Shown in pieces: positions 35,876 through 46,794 of a stretch of 64,000 bases of DNA. This DNA comes from Sipunculus nudus (Eukaryota; Annelida; Sipuncula; Golfingiida; Sipunculidae), in NCBI GenBank assembly GCA_026874595.1, contig CM049308.1, forward strand, positions 72,822,624 to 72,886,623, read 5' to 3'. Position numbers and translations under genes: made by a program. Every line of letters begins with the position of its first letter. Position 1 is the first letter of the stretch. The notes beneath the pieces are model-generated. The model was not told where the DNA came from and searched no databases. It worked only from the letters and a program-made list of their open reading frames with translations.

Positions 35876-36838
35876 AAGAATCAGCCTACTTCAAAATATT
35901 TGTACTATTTTAAGACTGAAAACAGGAGGAAATGTTTGTTACCTGCATATGAAATTGTACAGTTATGAAACTTGAAATAAACATGACTGAAATTTTCTTA
36001 TTTTTATATCTACTTCATGCTTTAATTTTCTTTAATTTTCTGTCTGGAATGCTTTCCCTCAATATTACATGCAAAGTCAAATTCGGGGGGGGGGGGGGGG
36101 TAGCCCTTTCCAGAATAAAATATCTTTTTGAAATATCACTCAGAACTACTTCCACCTTGGTGATAACCTGCAACTGCACATTTAAATCAAAGTTATTCTT
36201 CAAAGGCCACCAATATATTCGGAAATTTGACATGGCGAATGGCACATTCAGTGGAGATTGTCTAAAGTGATATCAACAGACAGTGACATCTGCCGGGAAA
36301 AAAAGACTCCATAAGATGGGAAAATGTAACCAGGAGCACAATGCACGCACTAAATAACATGTCGTGATGTAGGAAATAGGGGGCTACCGCCTTACCAATA
36401 TACATTAATATTGCAGGGGAGGTGGGGGGGGGGGGGGGTGATATCATTCTGCCTCTCCCCCTTCCCAATATTTTGAACAAATGAATTATCCTATCAGATT
36501 ATTAAATCTGATGAAAGACAAACTCTTTGCAGCTCAGCATTTAAACTATACTTGTAATTTAAAAGAAGCTAATGGAAGTCTATATAAACACCAAAGTACG
36601 ACATCATTCTTCTATAGATTATCCTAGATATTAATTTAATTTGTCATAACGTAAAGTTGCCCCCCATACAATTGTACACTTAACTATGCCTACCCTGTTG
36701 TGAGTGCCTCCCCCCACCCTCTCTATATCCGGGCACTTATGACCACTGCTTTTTACTTCTGGTGGGCCATGGTCTTTGCCCTTTTCTGCCCCCCCCCCCC
36801 CCAATTGTTTCTACACCTGAGCTTAAAGTTCTCTCTCC

Positions 36839-36856
36839 TCTCCCTCTCTGCCTCTC

Positions 36857-36928
<72 letters not shown>

Positions 36929-36939
36929 CCCCCCCCCCC
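36839..36939. repeat. CTGT / CT microsatellite followed by a C run
   Basis: Compound tract of CTCT, GTCT repeats, then about 18 CT units, ending in 13 C (36927-36939). Another 14-base C run is at 36789-36802. The long open frames here on both strands are products of the repeat. Confidence 0.95.
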
Positions 36940-37163
36940 GCTCGCATCCGATCCTCCCCGTTCTCCCGGAATTTTACTTACTCTAATAATGCTTACATTT
37001 TTTAAAACACAATCCTGAAAATTCCTGTCACTTGTATCTGTCACTGGTATTCGCAGATTTGGGACTTATTCCAATATAAAGCATTACACATGCAGAAATT
37101 AGTGAATTATTAATTTATAAATCTGGATTTCAATAGGTTTCATCCTGAAACTATGATATATAT

Positions 37164-37850
37164 GTTTAGCGAACCTGTGAGCTTATAGGATGGTGCGGCG
37201 TCGTGCGTCGTGCGGCGTCTGTATGTTAACCATAGCTATCTCAAAAACGGCAGGAGATAGCATCACTAAAAACTCTATCGGATTTTGTTTTATATTTTTC
37301 TAACTGCATTTTCTAAGATTTAAAAGGGAAAAAGCTTAAAAAGCTTTAAAAATCTTCCTCTCCGAAACTGTCCAGCCAAATTGTCAAAATTTCACAGAAA
37401 TGATCCCTGGAACAATCTCTTTCAATTCTGTTCTATTGGTTCCAGTTCGGAGATTTTTGCCGATTTACAGGAGGTTGAAATTAGTCATCTTTCCGAAAGA
37501 GCACACTAAAATTAAAATCTCAGAAACGGCTGGCGCGATCATCACCAAATTTTATGTCAATGTTTGTCACGTAAGTCGTATCTGAAATTGATGTATTGGT
37601 GGCGCCACCTACATTGATCTGTTTTTTTTTTTACAAACAAATATGTAATTTTAGACTCTTCCAGCTTATACACTGTTTAATGATGAAACTGTTAAGCTTA
37701 TTGGTTTAAACCTTACCAGAATTATTCTATGGTAGGGTTCTGTAAGTTCGTGCGTCATAGATATCTCAAAAAGAGCAGGAGCTAGCATTGCCAATATTTT
37801 TGCAAAAAGTTATTCATCTAAAAAATTCTGAAAAACTGACAGGCCAGACT
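37164..37850. mobile_element. fragment of a GCGTCGTGCG-type interspersed repeat
   Basis: The start TGCGGCGTCGTGCGTCGTGC is followed by ATCTCAAAAACGGCAGGAGA and a TAGCATCACTAAAA block. That block recurs about 530 bp later (37757-37800), so the interior is partly duplicated. The exact palindrome GGTGGCGCCACC is at 37598-37609. The layout of a GTC-rich start followed by 'isolated cell' type repeats resembles non-autonomous Helentron elements of molluscs. Boundaries are uncertain. Confidence 0.4.
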
Positions 37851-37994
37851 TACTGTCAACACACACATGCTAATGAGGTAGCCGTAATTAACAGCACACA
37901 TCATATCTGCTAGAAAGGGGATCTTCATGCTTGAAAACGTTCACGGTGTTTAAAGTTACCAATCCCAGTCCAGCGTATGTAGATACAATAATTA

Positions 37995-38100
37995 CAGTCG
38001 AACCTCTATAATGTGGGCCCCCTTAGGACTGGGCCAAACTGCTAGCTTTATAGAGGTACTCAAAATATGGAGGTAATAGCTTCCACAGTCAGTGCTGCCA
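37995..38100 (-). mobile_element. end fragment of the pogo/Tigger-like family
   Basis: CAGTCGAACCTCTATAATGT, preceded by TA, matches the reverse complement of the right end of the element at 8406-9608. The similarity continues for about 100 bp (GGACTGGGCCAAA, TATGGAGGTAATAG, AGTGCTGCCACCT) and then stops. It is a truncated copy in the opposite orientation. Confidence 0.75.
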
Positions 38101-38220
38101 CCTACTTTGAAATATTACTATAGTTGCTCAACTTTTAAGGGTATCGATACTTCATTAACTTGAGGCATGCACATTCTTCCTGTTTTTAAAATTGAAGGTT
38201 AAAAATTTATAATTATCGAT

Positions 38221-39549
38221 GTTTCAAAGATCACAGGTGTGTCTTCTGTTATCTACAAAGTTTAAAATAAATCACAGGAGTTGCTTCTATTTTCTGTACT
38301 GTATAAAAAATCACAGGTGAGTCTTCTGTTATCTACACTGTTTCAATTATCACAGGTGTGTCTACAGTTAAAAAATCACAGGATTGTTTTCTGTTATCTA
38401 CACTGTTTTAAAGATCACAGGAGTGTCTTCTGTTATCTATACTGTTTCAAAGATCACAGGAGTCTCTTCTGTAATCTATACTTTTTCAAAGATTACAGGA
38501 GTCTCTTCTGTTATCTACATTGTTTCAAAGATCACAAGAGTGTCTTCTGTTATCTATACTGTTTCAAAGATCACAGGAGTGTCTTCTGTTCTCTGTACTG
38601 TTTCAAAGATCACAGGAGTGTTTTCTGTTATCTGTACTGTTTCAAAGATCACAGGAGTGTCTTCTGTTATCTATACTGTTTCAAAGATCACAGGAGTGTC
38701 TTCTGTTATCTGTACTGTTTCAAAGATCACAGGAGTGTCTTCTGTTCTCTGTACTGTTTCAAAGATCACAGGAGTGTCTTCTGTTATCTATACTGTTTCA
38801 AAGATCACAGGAGTGTCTTCTGTTATCTATACTGTTTCAAAGATCACAGGAGTGTTTTCTGTTATCTATACTGTTTCAAAGATCACAGGAGTGTCTTCTG
38901 TTATCTATACTGTTTCAAAGATCACAGGAGTGTTTTCTGTTATCTATACTGTTTCAAAGATCACAGGAGTGTCTTCTGTTATCTATACTGTTTCAAAGAT
39001 CACAGGAGTGTCTTCTGTTCTCTGTACTGTTTCAAAGATCACAGGAGTGTCTTCTGTTATCTACATTGTTTCAAAGATCACAGGAGTGTCTTCTGTTATC
39101 TACATTGTTTCAAAGATCACAGGAGTGTCTTCTGTTATCTGTACTGTTTCAAAGATCACAGGAGTGTCTTTTGTTCTCTTTACTGTTTTAAAGATCACAG
39201 GAGTGTCTTCTGATATCTACACTCTTTCAAAGATCACAGGAGTGTCTTCTGTTATCTATACTGTTTCAAAGATCACAGGAGTGTCTTCTGTTATCTACAT
39301 TGTTTCAAAGATCACAGGAGTGTCTTCTGTTATCTACATTGTTTCAAAGATCACAGGAGTGTCTTCTGTTATCTACATTGTTTCAAAGATCACAGGAGTG
39401 TCTTCTGTTATCTATACTGTTTCAAAGATCACAGGAGTGTCTTCTTTTATCTATACTGTTTCAAAGATCACAGGAGTGTCTTCTGTTATCTATACTGTTT
39501 CAAAGATCGCAGGAGTGTCTTCTGTTATCTATACTGTTTCAAAGATCAA
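38221..39549. repeat. 39-bp minisatellite, ~34 copies
   Basis: Unit landmarks are TTTCAAAGATCACAGGAGTG and TCTTCTGTTATCTATACTG. Because 39 is divisible by three and the unit lacks stops on the + strand, all three + frames stay open for long distances (a 471-codon frame from 38384). All three minus frames have stops. Variants (TCTATACTG, TCTGTACTG, TCTACATTG) occur in short runs, which indicates local spreading of variants. There is no good start context, signal peptide, splice signal or family match, so it is treated as non-coding. Confidence 0.95.
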
Positions 39550-39635
39550 AAAAGGAATATCAAATTTTATTATACACAAATTTCCCCAATTAAATGATGT
39601 CGAATACGGTGAACCCTATAACCCATTGTTCGTTT

Positions 39636-39705
39636 GGGGGGGGGGGGGGGGGTCAAAATACGTTGTACTCATAACCCAATTGTCGGGGGGGGGGGGGGGG
39701 GGGGG
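39636..39705. repeat. paired poly-G runs (17 and 21 G)
   Basis: Runs at 39636-39652 and 39685-39705 sit in a ~50-bp imperfect tandem duplication (ATAACCCA-TTG before each run). They directly follow the 39-bp minisatellite. Confidence 0.9.
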
Positions 39706-40739
39706 AGTGCTCTCGCGGCGCTCGAAGATGTGCATCAGCCAAAGAGGTTGGGTGTGGAGGAGCTGTCCCTTCTCAGAGTGTGGAATCTTTTTTTTTTAAT
39801 TTTCATTATTTTTTTTATTTGATTAATTATAACACATGATGTCGTGGAATTGTGTGAATAACATCATATTATGAAAAACATTGAGACACAGGAATGTGAC
39901 ATAGGAAAGTTTTTCTTCAATATTACATAAAAAATCGGATGTGTGTGTGTGTGGGGTGTTTTAGGTAATATTGAAGAAAAACTGTTGAAAACACTAAATA
40001 TCTGCTAAGAAAATTATAGTACGAAATTAATTTTTAAGACATGAAAATATCAGTCATGTTATCACCAAGTTTCATTAATATTACTGTATACTTACATTTG
40101 CTGGTAAGAATTTATTCACAGAAGAAGATCTATCTCGGGGAAGTTATTTCTAAAATTGTCATGGAAAAACTAAGAACCTGAAGAAAAAGAATCAATGCCT
40201 TTCAAACGGATGATTAATAAATACTCTTTTCTCTAGTTTTGAGTCTTAAAATGTTGCAATAATATTGAAGTTCTAGATATAAAGTTTTATCAAATTAAAC
40301 AGAATTGACGAAGGCGCAAACTATGCAGCGTGTCAAGCGTTAGGGGTCTGAGGAAGGGGGGGGGGGCTATTTAAAAGGGAACACATAGCCAAGGTCTGCA
40401 AGGGGTTACTGCGGAGATGCAATGAATCTCTAATTATGTATTGGTTATCCGTGTTAAAAGCTACTTACAACCAAACATACATTATGTGTTTGCAAAATAC
40501 AAGAAAAAAGGAAGAAACCCGTTTCTGAAAATGCTTCTACGTGTTTCTTCACTTTACAGTAATCTCAGCCAAAGACGTTTGATTCCGATTCACTCTGTTG
40601 CTCTTTGTTAATGACCGCAAGCTGTGTGTATTGTAATTATGGTTTCTGCACGTACACTGACTGATGCATTACTTAACATAAAAGTTATTAGGTACATATT
40701 TCTTCGATCTATGTATTCTCTCAGACAAGGATGTTAACT
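39706..40739. other. intergenic DNA upstream of the USP gene
   Basis: No gene seen. AT-rich with an 11-base G run at 40356-40366. An inverted word pair (TTTTTCTTCAATATTAC at 39909 and GTAATATTGAAGAAAAA at 39965) forms a ~70-bp hairpin around a GT-rich loop. Confidence 0.5.
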
Positions 40740-40899
40740 TCGTATACTACCTGACGGAGACCCAATCACGGCCGGGTGCTCTGTCATTAACAGGGTTTAC
40801 CTATCTGACCGTCATGTTCGTTGAAGTGTCACGGCTTTTCGCTTGACGGATCTTAGGTGTACGCCACTCGTACAGAAAACACATCAAGAAGGCATCAAC
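40740..40899 (+). promoter_or_regulatory. probable USP promoter and 5' UTR
   Basis: The 160 bases before the USP start codon are richer in G+C and CpG than the surroundings. They contain a CCAAT pentamer at 40762-40766. No convincing TATA box was seen at a usual distance. The transcription start cannot be placed from sequence alone. Confidence 0.35.
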
Positions 40900-40975
40900 A
40901 TGGCGGCAACTCTGGCCCCGCGTCGTATCCTCATCGCCATTGACGACTCGTCTCACGCCAAAAAGGCCGTAGAAT
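40900..40975 (+). CDS. USP exon 1
   Basis: Starts at ATG 40900 and ends before GTAAGT, leaving one base of a phenylalanine codon. It encodes MAATLAPRRILIAIDDSSHA and KKAVE, with the conserved aspartates 15-16 and Ser17-Ser18 of the first beta-alpha turn. Confidence 0.93.
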
Positions 40976-41336
40976 GTAAGTGTAGATCTATGGTTTGAAC
41001 ATATTTTCTTACACGTGATTTCAAGCTCAGCCATTTTTGCTAAAAGGGCACTACTGTTTGAAAAAATGTATAACATGCTAGAATAACACTATAATAAAGA
41101 AAGCACGTGTATACAGTTTATTAACCACAAACCAGTATATATATATACATAAACACACAATTACATACAATGAAAACACAGTATAGGCCTAACATTTAAC
41201 ATGTAAAATCATACACATGAAAGGCAAAATAATTCTTTTAGGTATTTTTCGTTAATATACCATTTTTATATGAATATAGACAATAATGTATATAAAAATG
41301 TGGTCTGTCAACTGTTGATATTGAACGTTACGGTGA

Positions 41337-41392
<56 letters not shown>

Positions 41393-42606
41393 TGACCTCT
41401 GGAATGTACCTACCTGGGTATCAGGGTACTAATACATGTTACTAGTATCACCGGACCGTTTTATATATATACACACACACATTTGAAAAGACTTCTATTT
41501 TTGACTTTCAAAAATAATCGACAGTCCATAGCATTGCCTAATGTGTTTCAGAATGAAACTGCTATACAGTTATCACTTCACAGGGTGCCTAAGGCCAAAA
41601 AAAAAATTAGTAAAAAAAGAATGGTTTCTCATGCACTTTTTTTTATAAAAGGGGGTTGCGGGAGGGTTATATTCCCTCATAACAGGAGGTTGTGGAAGGG
41701 CTATACACCCTCATTAAAGGAGGTTGCCGCAGGGCTATATTTCTCATTATAAAAGTTTCACATGATTAGGTGACATCATGGTAATAACTTAACTGTTTTG
41801 CTAAACTGATAAAAACACATCATAACAAAACGATATTTTATCGGTATCTTATCTTTTTGATTTTCTTGAAAGAAATGTCTCAGCTAGCAAAAAAAGTCTG
41901 GAGCACAAAAAAAAAAATTATAAAGTTCAAATAAGAATTTTCATAATAGGGGGGGGGGAGGTTAAGGTAATAAAAATTGACGCGCTCGGTGCCTGAGAAA
42001 CCACACATGTCATTTTCTTGGCCCAATTCAATGTACTGATGATTAGTAACGAAATTTAGAGTTACATGATGAAAAAATACCTGATGAAAACCCAAAGCTT
42101 GAAAATGATCCATGGATCAAGTTTAGCTACATATCTTTGTCACGTGCAATATATGTTGTTTTGAATATTTGTTATTTTTTTTTATTGTGCGTGCCATATA
42201 TATTTCTGAAGGCCGGCGTAACTGCATGGTGCAAGTCTCCCATTGAAACGCTGGAATTACAAATATTGCTTTCTGGTGTCAGGCAAAATGACAATGGTCT
42301 CTATAACTTCGAAGAAAATACATAATCACTGTTATTTATTTTTTTTAGTTTATGCCAAACGTATTCATAGAGAGGGCAACAAGGTCATGTTGTGTCGAGT
42401 CATTGGAATGTCCAAACTCTCTGGAGGTAAGGCGCTCTAGAATGTATATTTCACATATTTCAAGTCTTCCAACAACAAAGAAAAAAACTAGTTCATGTTT
42501 TTGTCGACAGATGTCGCTATAAATTTCATACCCTGCTTCGCAAGAGGCCAATATTTCACTTAAGGCCAGGCAAGCTAGGCCTTTTTTGATGAAGCGTTCC
42601 GTATGT

Positions 42607-42680
<74 letters not shown>

Positions 42681-42941
42681 ATACTCATATGTTTATAACT
42701 ATTTTTGACTATATAAATGCCTGGGTCATTTGGAAATTTAAAGTATAGGAACAAGCACGCTAGAACGATATGAAACTGCCAGCCGGAAAACAAAAGTTTA
42801 AAGTTATTAACGTTACAGGTGTTTGATTCCAAATATGAGAAAAGGATATTTCATGTAAGCTATATAAGTATATTTGATACATACTGTCACAGACCTAATT
42901 TCCTAGCGAGTTTTGACATTTTTTGTCGTAAACAAATGACA

Positions 42942-42993
<52 letters not shown>

Positions 42994-43144
42994 GTTACGA
43001 AAACAAATTGCTGAGGGAAAAGTCCTGGGCCGATCCGGGAGTCAAACCTAGGTCGGTGGCGCACAAGTCCGGCGTACCAACCGCTTCGCTAGCAAAGCAA
43101 GCTTCACTAGCGAGACAGTTGGGTCCGCTTTTATGTCACCCCGT

Positions 43145-43215
<71 letters not shown>

Positions 43216-44461
43216 TCCCATTTCGCACAGTCTGTTCGATTTCACTTTTTATTTTTTAAGACTACGTAATCTACACATGATATACTTTAACCTGTTTTTT
43301 AGCTCAATCCCCCATGACCCAGATGATGTCTGAAGTAAAGATTGAAGTGGATAAAACCAAAAAGTTTGAACAGACTTACGTCGAACTACTGGAAAAACTT
43401 GGGGTAAGATTCTCTCTCACTCTCTTGTTCTCTTGTGTTATCTAATCTAAAAAGATTTTTTTTTGTTGAAGCAAGTGTGTCCAAAAAAAATTTTGTTTTT
43501 CTTTCAAATATGCAATCCATTGCCTAGACAATTAAATAAGGCGTGCAGTTCATTTACCATAAGGAAACAAAAAATGGCTGCACAAGCAAAAATACACGTG
43601 ATTCAACATCTGAGAATTTTTAACGACATGTTGACACATATTATTATATCAGGAAAAAGACCTGTTGTATAACAGAATTTTTAGAAAGATTCCAGAGATT
43701 TTATATCTTATTTATTTGTTATATCGCAATTATTTGTTTTCGTCTGGTTGTCACTCTGTTGTCAAATTTAGTCATATTTTGGAAAAAAAATATAAAAATA
43801 AATAATGTTACATATGAGACATATCAACAATTTAAGACAGGAGGACACACTGCATGTGATGAAACAGAACATAATTATAGTCCGTTCCATCAGCCCTGTC
43901 CGCCATGTTTTTTCGCGATTATTCTTTTGCAAATCAAAGAACGCTTCACTGTTACGACACATTACTTTATATCAATATCCAAGGAGGATAAACAATGGCC
44001 ACTTATTAGGGACGCCATGAACGACGGATATATATCTGAGTCATATCAACCAGACCGTAAAGTAAATAATATTTATATCGTGAGAAGGTAAGGTACCAAA
44101 AATTACGCTTTTGCCTCTTTATGCTATTGGTGCAGATTTTGTTTGGCAGAATTGTCTTGTGTAAAGATAATCGCGAAAAATCAGGTGGATAGGCGGTTCG
44201 GAACGGATTATAATTATGTTCAATATTGAACTATCTTGTTTCGCCATGTTATTAAATTTTAAATGTTAACAACGTACATAGGTGCCCGGAGCGGAAGTGC
44301 GGGTGGCGAAAGGTCAGCTGGGAACATCCGTCGTCAAGGTGGCAGAGAAGGAGAAAGTCAATTTGGTTTTGATTGGAAACAGTGGCGACCAACTGTTGAG
44401 CGGCAGCGACAGTGAGATGGTAGTCCACCATTCCCCATGTCCAGTGATTGTATGCAAATAA
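40900..44461 (+). CDS. universal stress protein family gene, four exons, 144 aa
   Basis: Exons 40900-40975, 42349-42426, 43303-43403 and 44282-44461 join in frame with GT-AG introns. The product has the single-domain USP fold: N-terminal strand RRILIAIDDSSHAKKAVEFY (residues 8-27), second strand NKVMLCRV (36-43), an acidic/lysine-rich helix 58-85, strand AEVRVAKG (89-96), and C-terminal LVLIGNSG...VVHHSPCPVIVCK (113-144). USPs are small Rossmann-like stress proteins, some ATP-binding. Length is normal (140-160). The usual nucleotide motif G-2X-G-9X-G-S/T is altered: Gly117-NS-Gly120 is followed by only five residues before Gly126-Ser127, about four residues short. ATP binding is therefore uncertain. 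The start lies in ATCAACATGG, the first ATG of the exon. Cytosolic location is inferred from the lack of a signal peptide. Confidence 0.93.
41339..41390. repeat. (AT)26 microsatellite in USP intron 1
   Basis: Uninterrupted AT dinucleotides. The first of four long TA tracts inside this gene. The remainder of intron 1 (40976-42348) shows no exon or intact element. Confidence 0.97.
42349..42426 (+). CDS. USP exon 2
   Basis: Begins after TTTTTTTTAG and ends before GTAAGG. It completes Phe26 and encodes YAKRIHREGNKVMLCRV and IGMSKLSG. Splice phase 1 on both sides keeps the frame with exons 1 and 3. Confidence 0.93.
42609..42676. repeat. (AT)34 microsatellite in USP intron 2
   Basis: About 68 bases of uninterrupted AT. 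It yields a spurious Tyr-Ile open frame on the minus strand. Confidence 0.97.
42945..42990. repeat. (AT)23 microsatellite, left of SINE
   Basis: Uninterrupted AT tract that abuts the TGTTACG end of the SINE-like unit at 42993-43148. Confidence 0.97.
42993..43148 (-). repeat. tRNA-derived SINE between two AT tracts
   Basis: On the minus strand, TAGCGAAGCGGTTGGTACGC is a good A box and GGTTTGACTCCCGG a good B box at tRNA spacing. The unit is bounded by TGTTACGAAAA on the left and CCCCGTAACA on the right (inverted TGTTACG), with an AT tract on each side. The anticodon and T stems do not pair well, so this is a SINE rather than a tRNA gene. It lies in USP intron 2 in antisense orientation. Confidence 0.7.
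43149..43212. repeat. (AT)32 microsatellite, right of SINE
   Basis: Uninterrupted AT tract ending about 90 bases before USP exon 3. Confidence 0.97.
43303..43403 (+). CDS. USP exon 3
   Basis: Between TGTTTTTTAG and GTAAGA. It completes Ala52 and encodes QSPMTQMMSEVKIEVDKTKK and FEQTYVELLEKLG, mostly the amphipathic helical segment that precedes the third beta strand. It ends in phase 0. Confidence 0.92.
43867..44221. mobile_element. 355-bp MITE in USP intron 3
   Basis: The inverted termini GAACATAATTATAGTCCG and its partner on the right (GAACATAATTATAATCCG as reverse complement) extend 22 bp with one mismatch. Similarity continues inward (TTTTTCGCGATTAT on both arms). No target duplication is obvious. 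The element ends 60 bp before exon 4. The 110-codon open frame 43759-44091 runs through it and is not a gene. Confidence 0.75.
44282..44461 (+). CDS. USP exon 4 with stop
   Basis: Follows an AACGTACATAG acceptor with a poor pyrimidine tract. Encodes VPGAEVRVAKGQLGTSVVKV, then AEKEKVNLVLIGNSGDQLLS and GSDSEMVVHHSPCPVIVCK, and TAA at 44459-44461. It holds the shortened nucleotide-binding loop and the conserved C-terminal strand CPVIV. Confidence 0.93.
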   Translation: MPGAEVRVAKGQLGTSVVKVAEKEKVNLVLIGNSGDQLLSGSDSEMVVHHSPCPVIVCK

Positions 44462-44555
44462 GGACGCTGTGACGTCATAATGGCTTACTTAATAATGTAA
44501 CATTCAAGTGAAGAAAAAAACTTCCAAACCCCCGGATGTGCCCCCTGGTGCCTTA

Positions 44556-44851
44556 TAAAGCCGCGTGTCCATTTGTACGGATGCGGTGCGTGTGCGGGGC
44601 GGATACATATGCGGATATTTTGTGCGTGTGTGTCCATTATATATGTTTGTCAGTGCGTTTTTAGGTCTTTCACCCTCTTTCACCTCTACAAAATGGCACT
44701 TTCTCGCATGCGGAAACGCATGCGTTTCCGTACCCGCGGCTACATGGTCCGGTTTTCAAAAAACGTATCCGTTTCCGCACGCACTCCGCACTGCATAAGT
44801 GGACCGCATCCGTATCCGTACCCATACCGCATAAGTGGATCCGCAGCTTTA
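44556..44851. mobile_element. ~295-bp TIR element with GCGGAT-word interior
   Basis: The left end TAAAGCCGCGTGTCCATTTG matches the reverse complement of the right end (TAAAGCTGCGGATCCACTTA) at about 16 of 20 positions. The interior is crowded with GCGGAT, GCGTGTGCG and CCGTATCCG words in both orientations. It starts 95 bases after the USP stop and may therefore be transcribed as part of its 3' UTR. Confidence 0.65.
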
Positions 44852-46794
44852 GACTCTCGCATTCAGGGAATAACTGGTAATACATCATGCAGTGATGGTT
44901 GGAATCTCTCTATATCGAGAATATAATTTTGTATTTTGTTAGACGCGGGCTCGTCGGTTCTGTTTAGCGGTAGCTTACCAAAGAAGCACATGTATGGTCT
45001 AAGAACTCGAGAAATGTTAGTATGAAATGAAAAACTGTGCAGAATGACCCACTGTAAAAATATAATTATAATTTTATTGCTTAATGGGGAACACAAGCAG
45101 AGTGACAGTCTAATTTACCCTATAGTAGTAGATGATCATTTACAGGCAGCTGTACTGAAAAATAGACTGAAAATTTGAGACTGAAAAAAATCACAAATGT
45201 ACAGCTGTCTTGGTGTAGATGTATAAATGGAACAAAATGTAATTTTTATACAGCCATGGTACATCCACAATGTCACGTGATGCCACCACCGCAACCATGT
45301 AATGGAACTTATTTGGTAAGCTATAGCTACTGGCGCTGTTTTTTTTAGTCTTTGAAACTGAAAAGCAGTATTACATATATACATATTTTACGATATATTT
45401 TTAAGAAACGAAACGAAAATATTTTTTTTATGTACTTTCAAGAAATGAATCGAATAAACCTGTATACAATGCTACCTTATGAAACCTATCATGATTCACT
45501 AATGAGAGCCTTTTATCCGTTCTTGCGTTGGCCCGGGATCATTTAGTTCCTGATAGATTTCGGTATGATCTAGATAGCCTATTCACGAAAATTCTAGGAA
45601 CTTAAGGGAAATATCGAAAGTTACCCCATTTGGACACAGTTGGTATCGTTCCCGACACTTCAAGACCATGGCACTGCGATGGCCACATGCAATAATAAAG
45701 TCAATTTTCTCAGAATTTAGGTGAAATATGGGAAATTTTACCCCTTTCAAGGCCAAAAAAGTGCCGGACAGGAGTTTCGTGAAAAAGCAATTGGCACGTG
45801 CATAGTACAGCTCATTCTCTAAATCAGTTCTGATCGACGAAAAATAGGAAGATTCTGAAAAGAAATGTATTTTTATCAAGCCTTGTTTATTTTCCATCCA
45901 TTGTCTGTATTTTCCATACTTCTTTCCATCAACCCGTGTCAACGTGTTTTAGGGAAATTGTATTCAACTGAAATATCTTGGTAAAAATGCTCATTTGCAA
46001 CGGAAACCCGAGGCATGAACCTAAATTAAAAGAAAATAAATCATATCTGCCTTTTACAATGTTTTAGAGATATAATTAAGAAAGAATAAGAAATAAAAAA
46101 TAGTAAATGAGAGAGCAGCTTATGAAGCATATCTTAGCAACAGTGGCAAGATTTTTATTCACAGCCACTTTTTGCATGAGAGCTGGTGATTGGGTGTCAT
46201 TGTATCTTCAACTAAAAGAAAAATGGCTGGGAATGGTCACATTCAATCCGGCAGATTATTGGAAAGGGTGCAAAAAACAATTGGGACATAATTAAGAACA
46301 GCCTTATGTCACATAAGGTTATCACACTTATACGTGTAGTTTTCAGTTATATTTCAAAACATATGAGCATTTAAGAAAAATGCCAAAAAAATAGAACAGG
46401 TGAGGAGGGGTTAGTGAAACATTTCGATTAAATATTTTATTCCAGTTTGAAAATACAACAAATTTGACAATTAAATTCATATAACAACACGTGAATTTAT
46501 TCAATAATTAAATTGTAACAACATTTAACAACCAAAGGATGTTTATACCCTCTCATAAATTCCAAATAATAAGTTACAAAACACATTGCAGATTTGAACT
46601 GTAATATTAACTAGAGTAGATGAGGAACAATAAATCTAGCATTTTTTTACTTAATTTTTATATCATTGTCCAACAATTTTTGCTGAAACAGGAAAGTGAA
46701 AAGTTGCATATGTTTAAGCAATAGGAAAGGGATTCGTGTTGGAATTTTATGTTGGAATGTACAGTTTTGTTAAATTCATAAGAGGGTCCAGATG
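44852..46794. other. intergenic DNA, no gene seen
   Basis: AT-rich with no convincing exon. An AATAAA at 45453-45458 is one possible distal polyadenylation signal for the USP gene. The open frames at 45583-45942 (-) and 46107-46295 (+) have no recognised domain. Confidence 0.45.

Noticed and set aside
36753-37044. Arg/Glu-rich and Ser/Leu-rich open frames
   Set aside because: Direct translation of the CT/CTGT microsatellite and C runs.
38384-39799. 471-codon open frame as a repeat protein gene
   Set aside because: It is a by-product of a 39-bp stop-free tandem unit: the other two + frames are open too. There is no start context, domain or splice evidence, and the end runs through poly-G into random sequence.
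43020-43110. Functional tRNA gene on the minus strand
   Set aside because: A and B boxes are present, but the T stem (CTAGG/CCCGG) and anticodon arm do not pair properly; it is SINE-like.
43759-44091. 110-codon open frame in USP intron 3 as an exon
   Set aside because: It overlaps a MITE with 22-bp inverted ends, and the USP frame splices cleanly from 43403 to 44282 without it.
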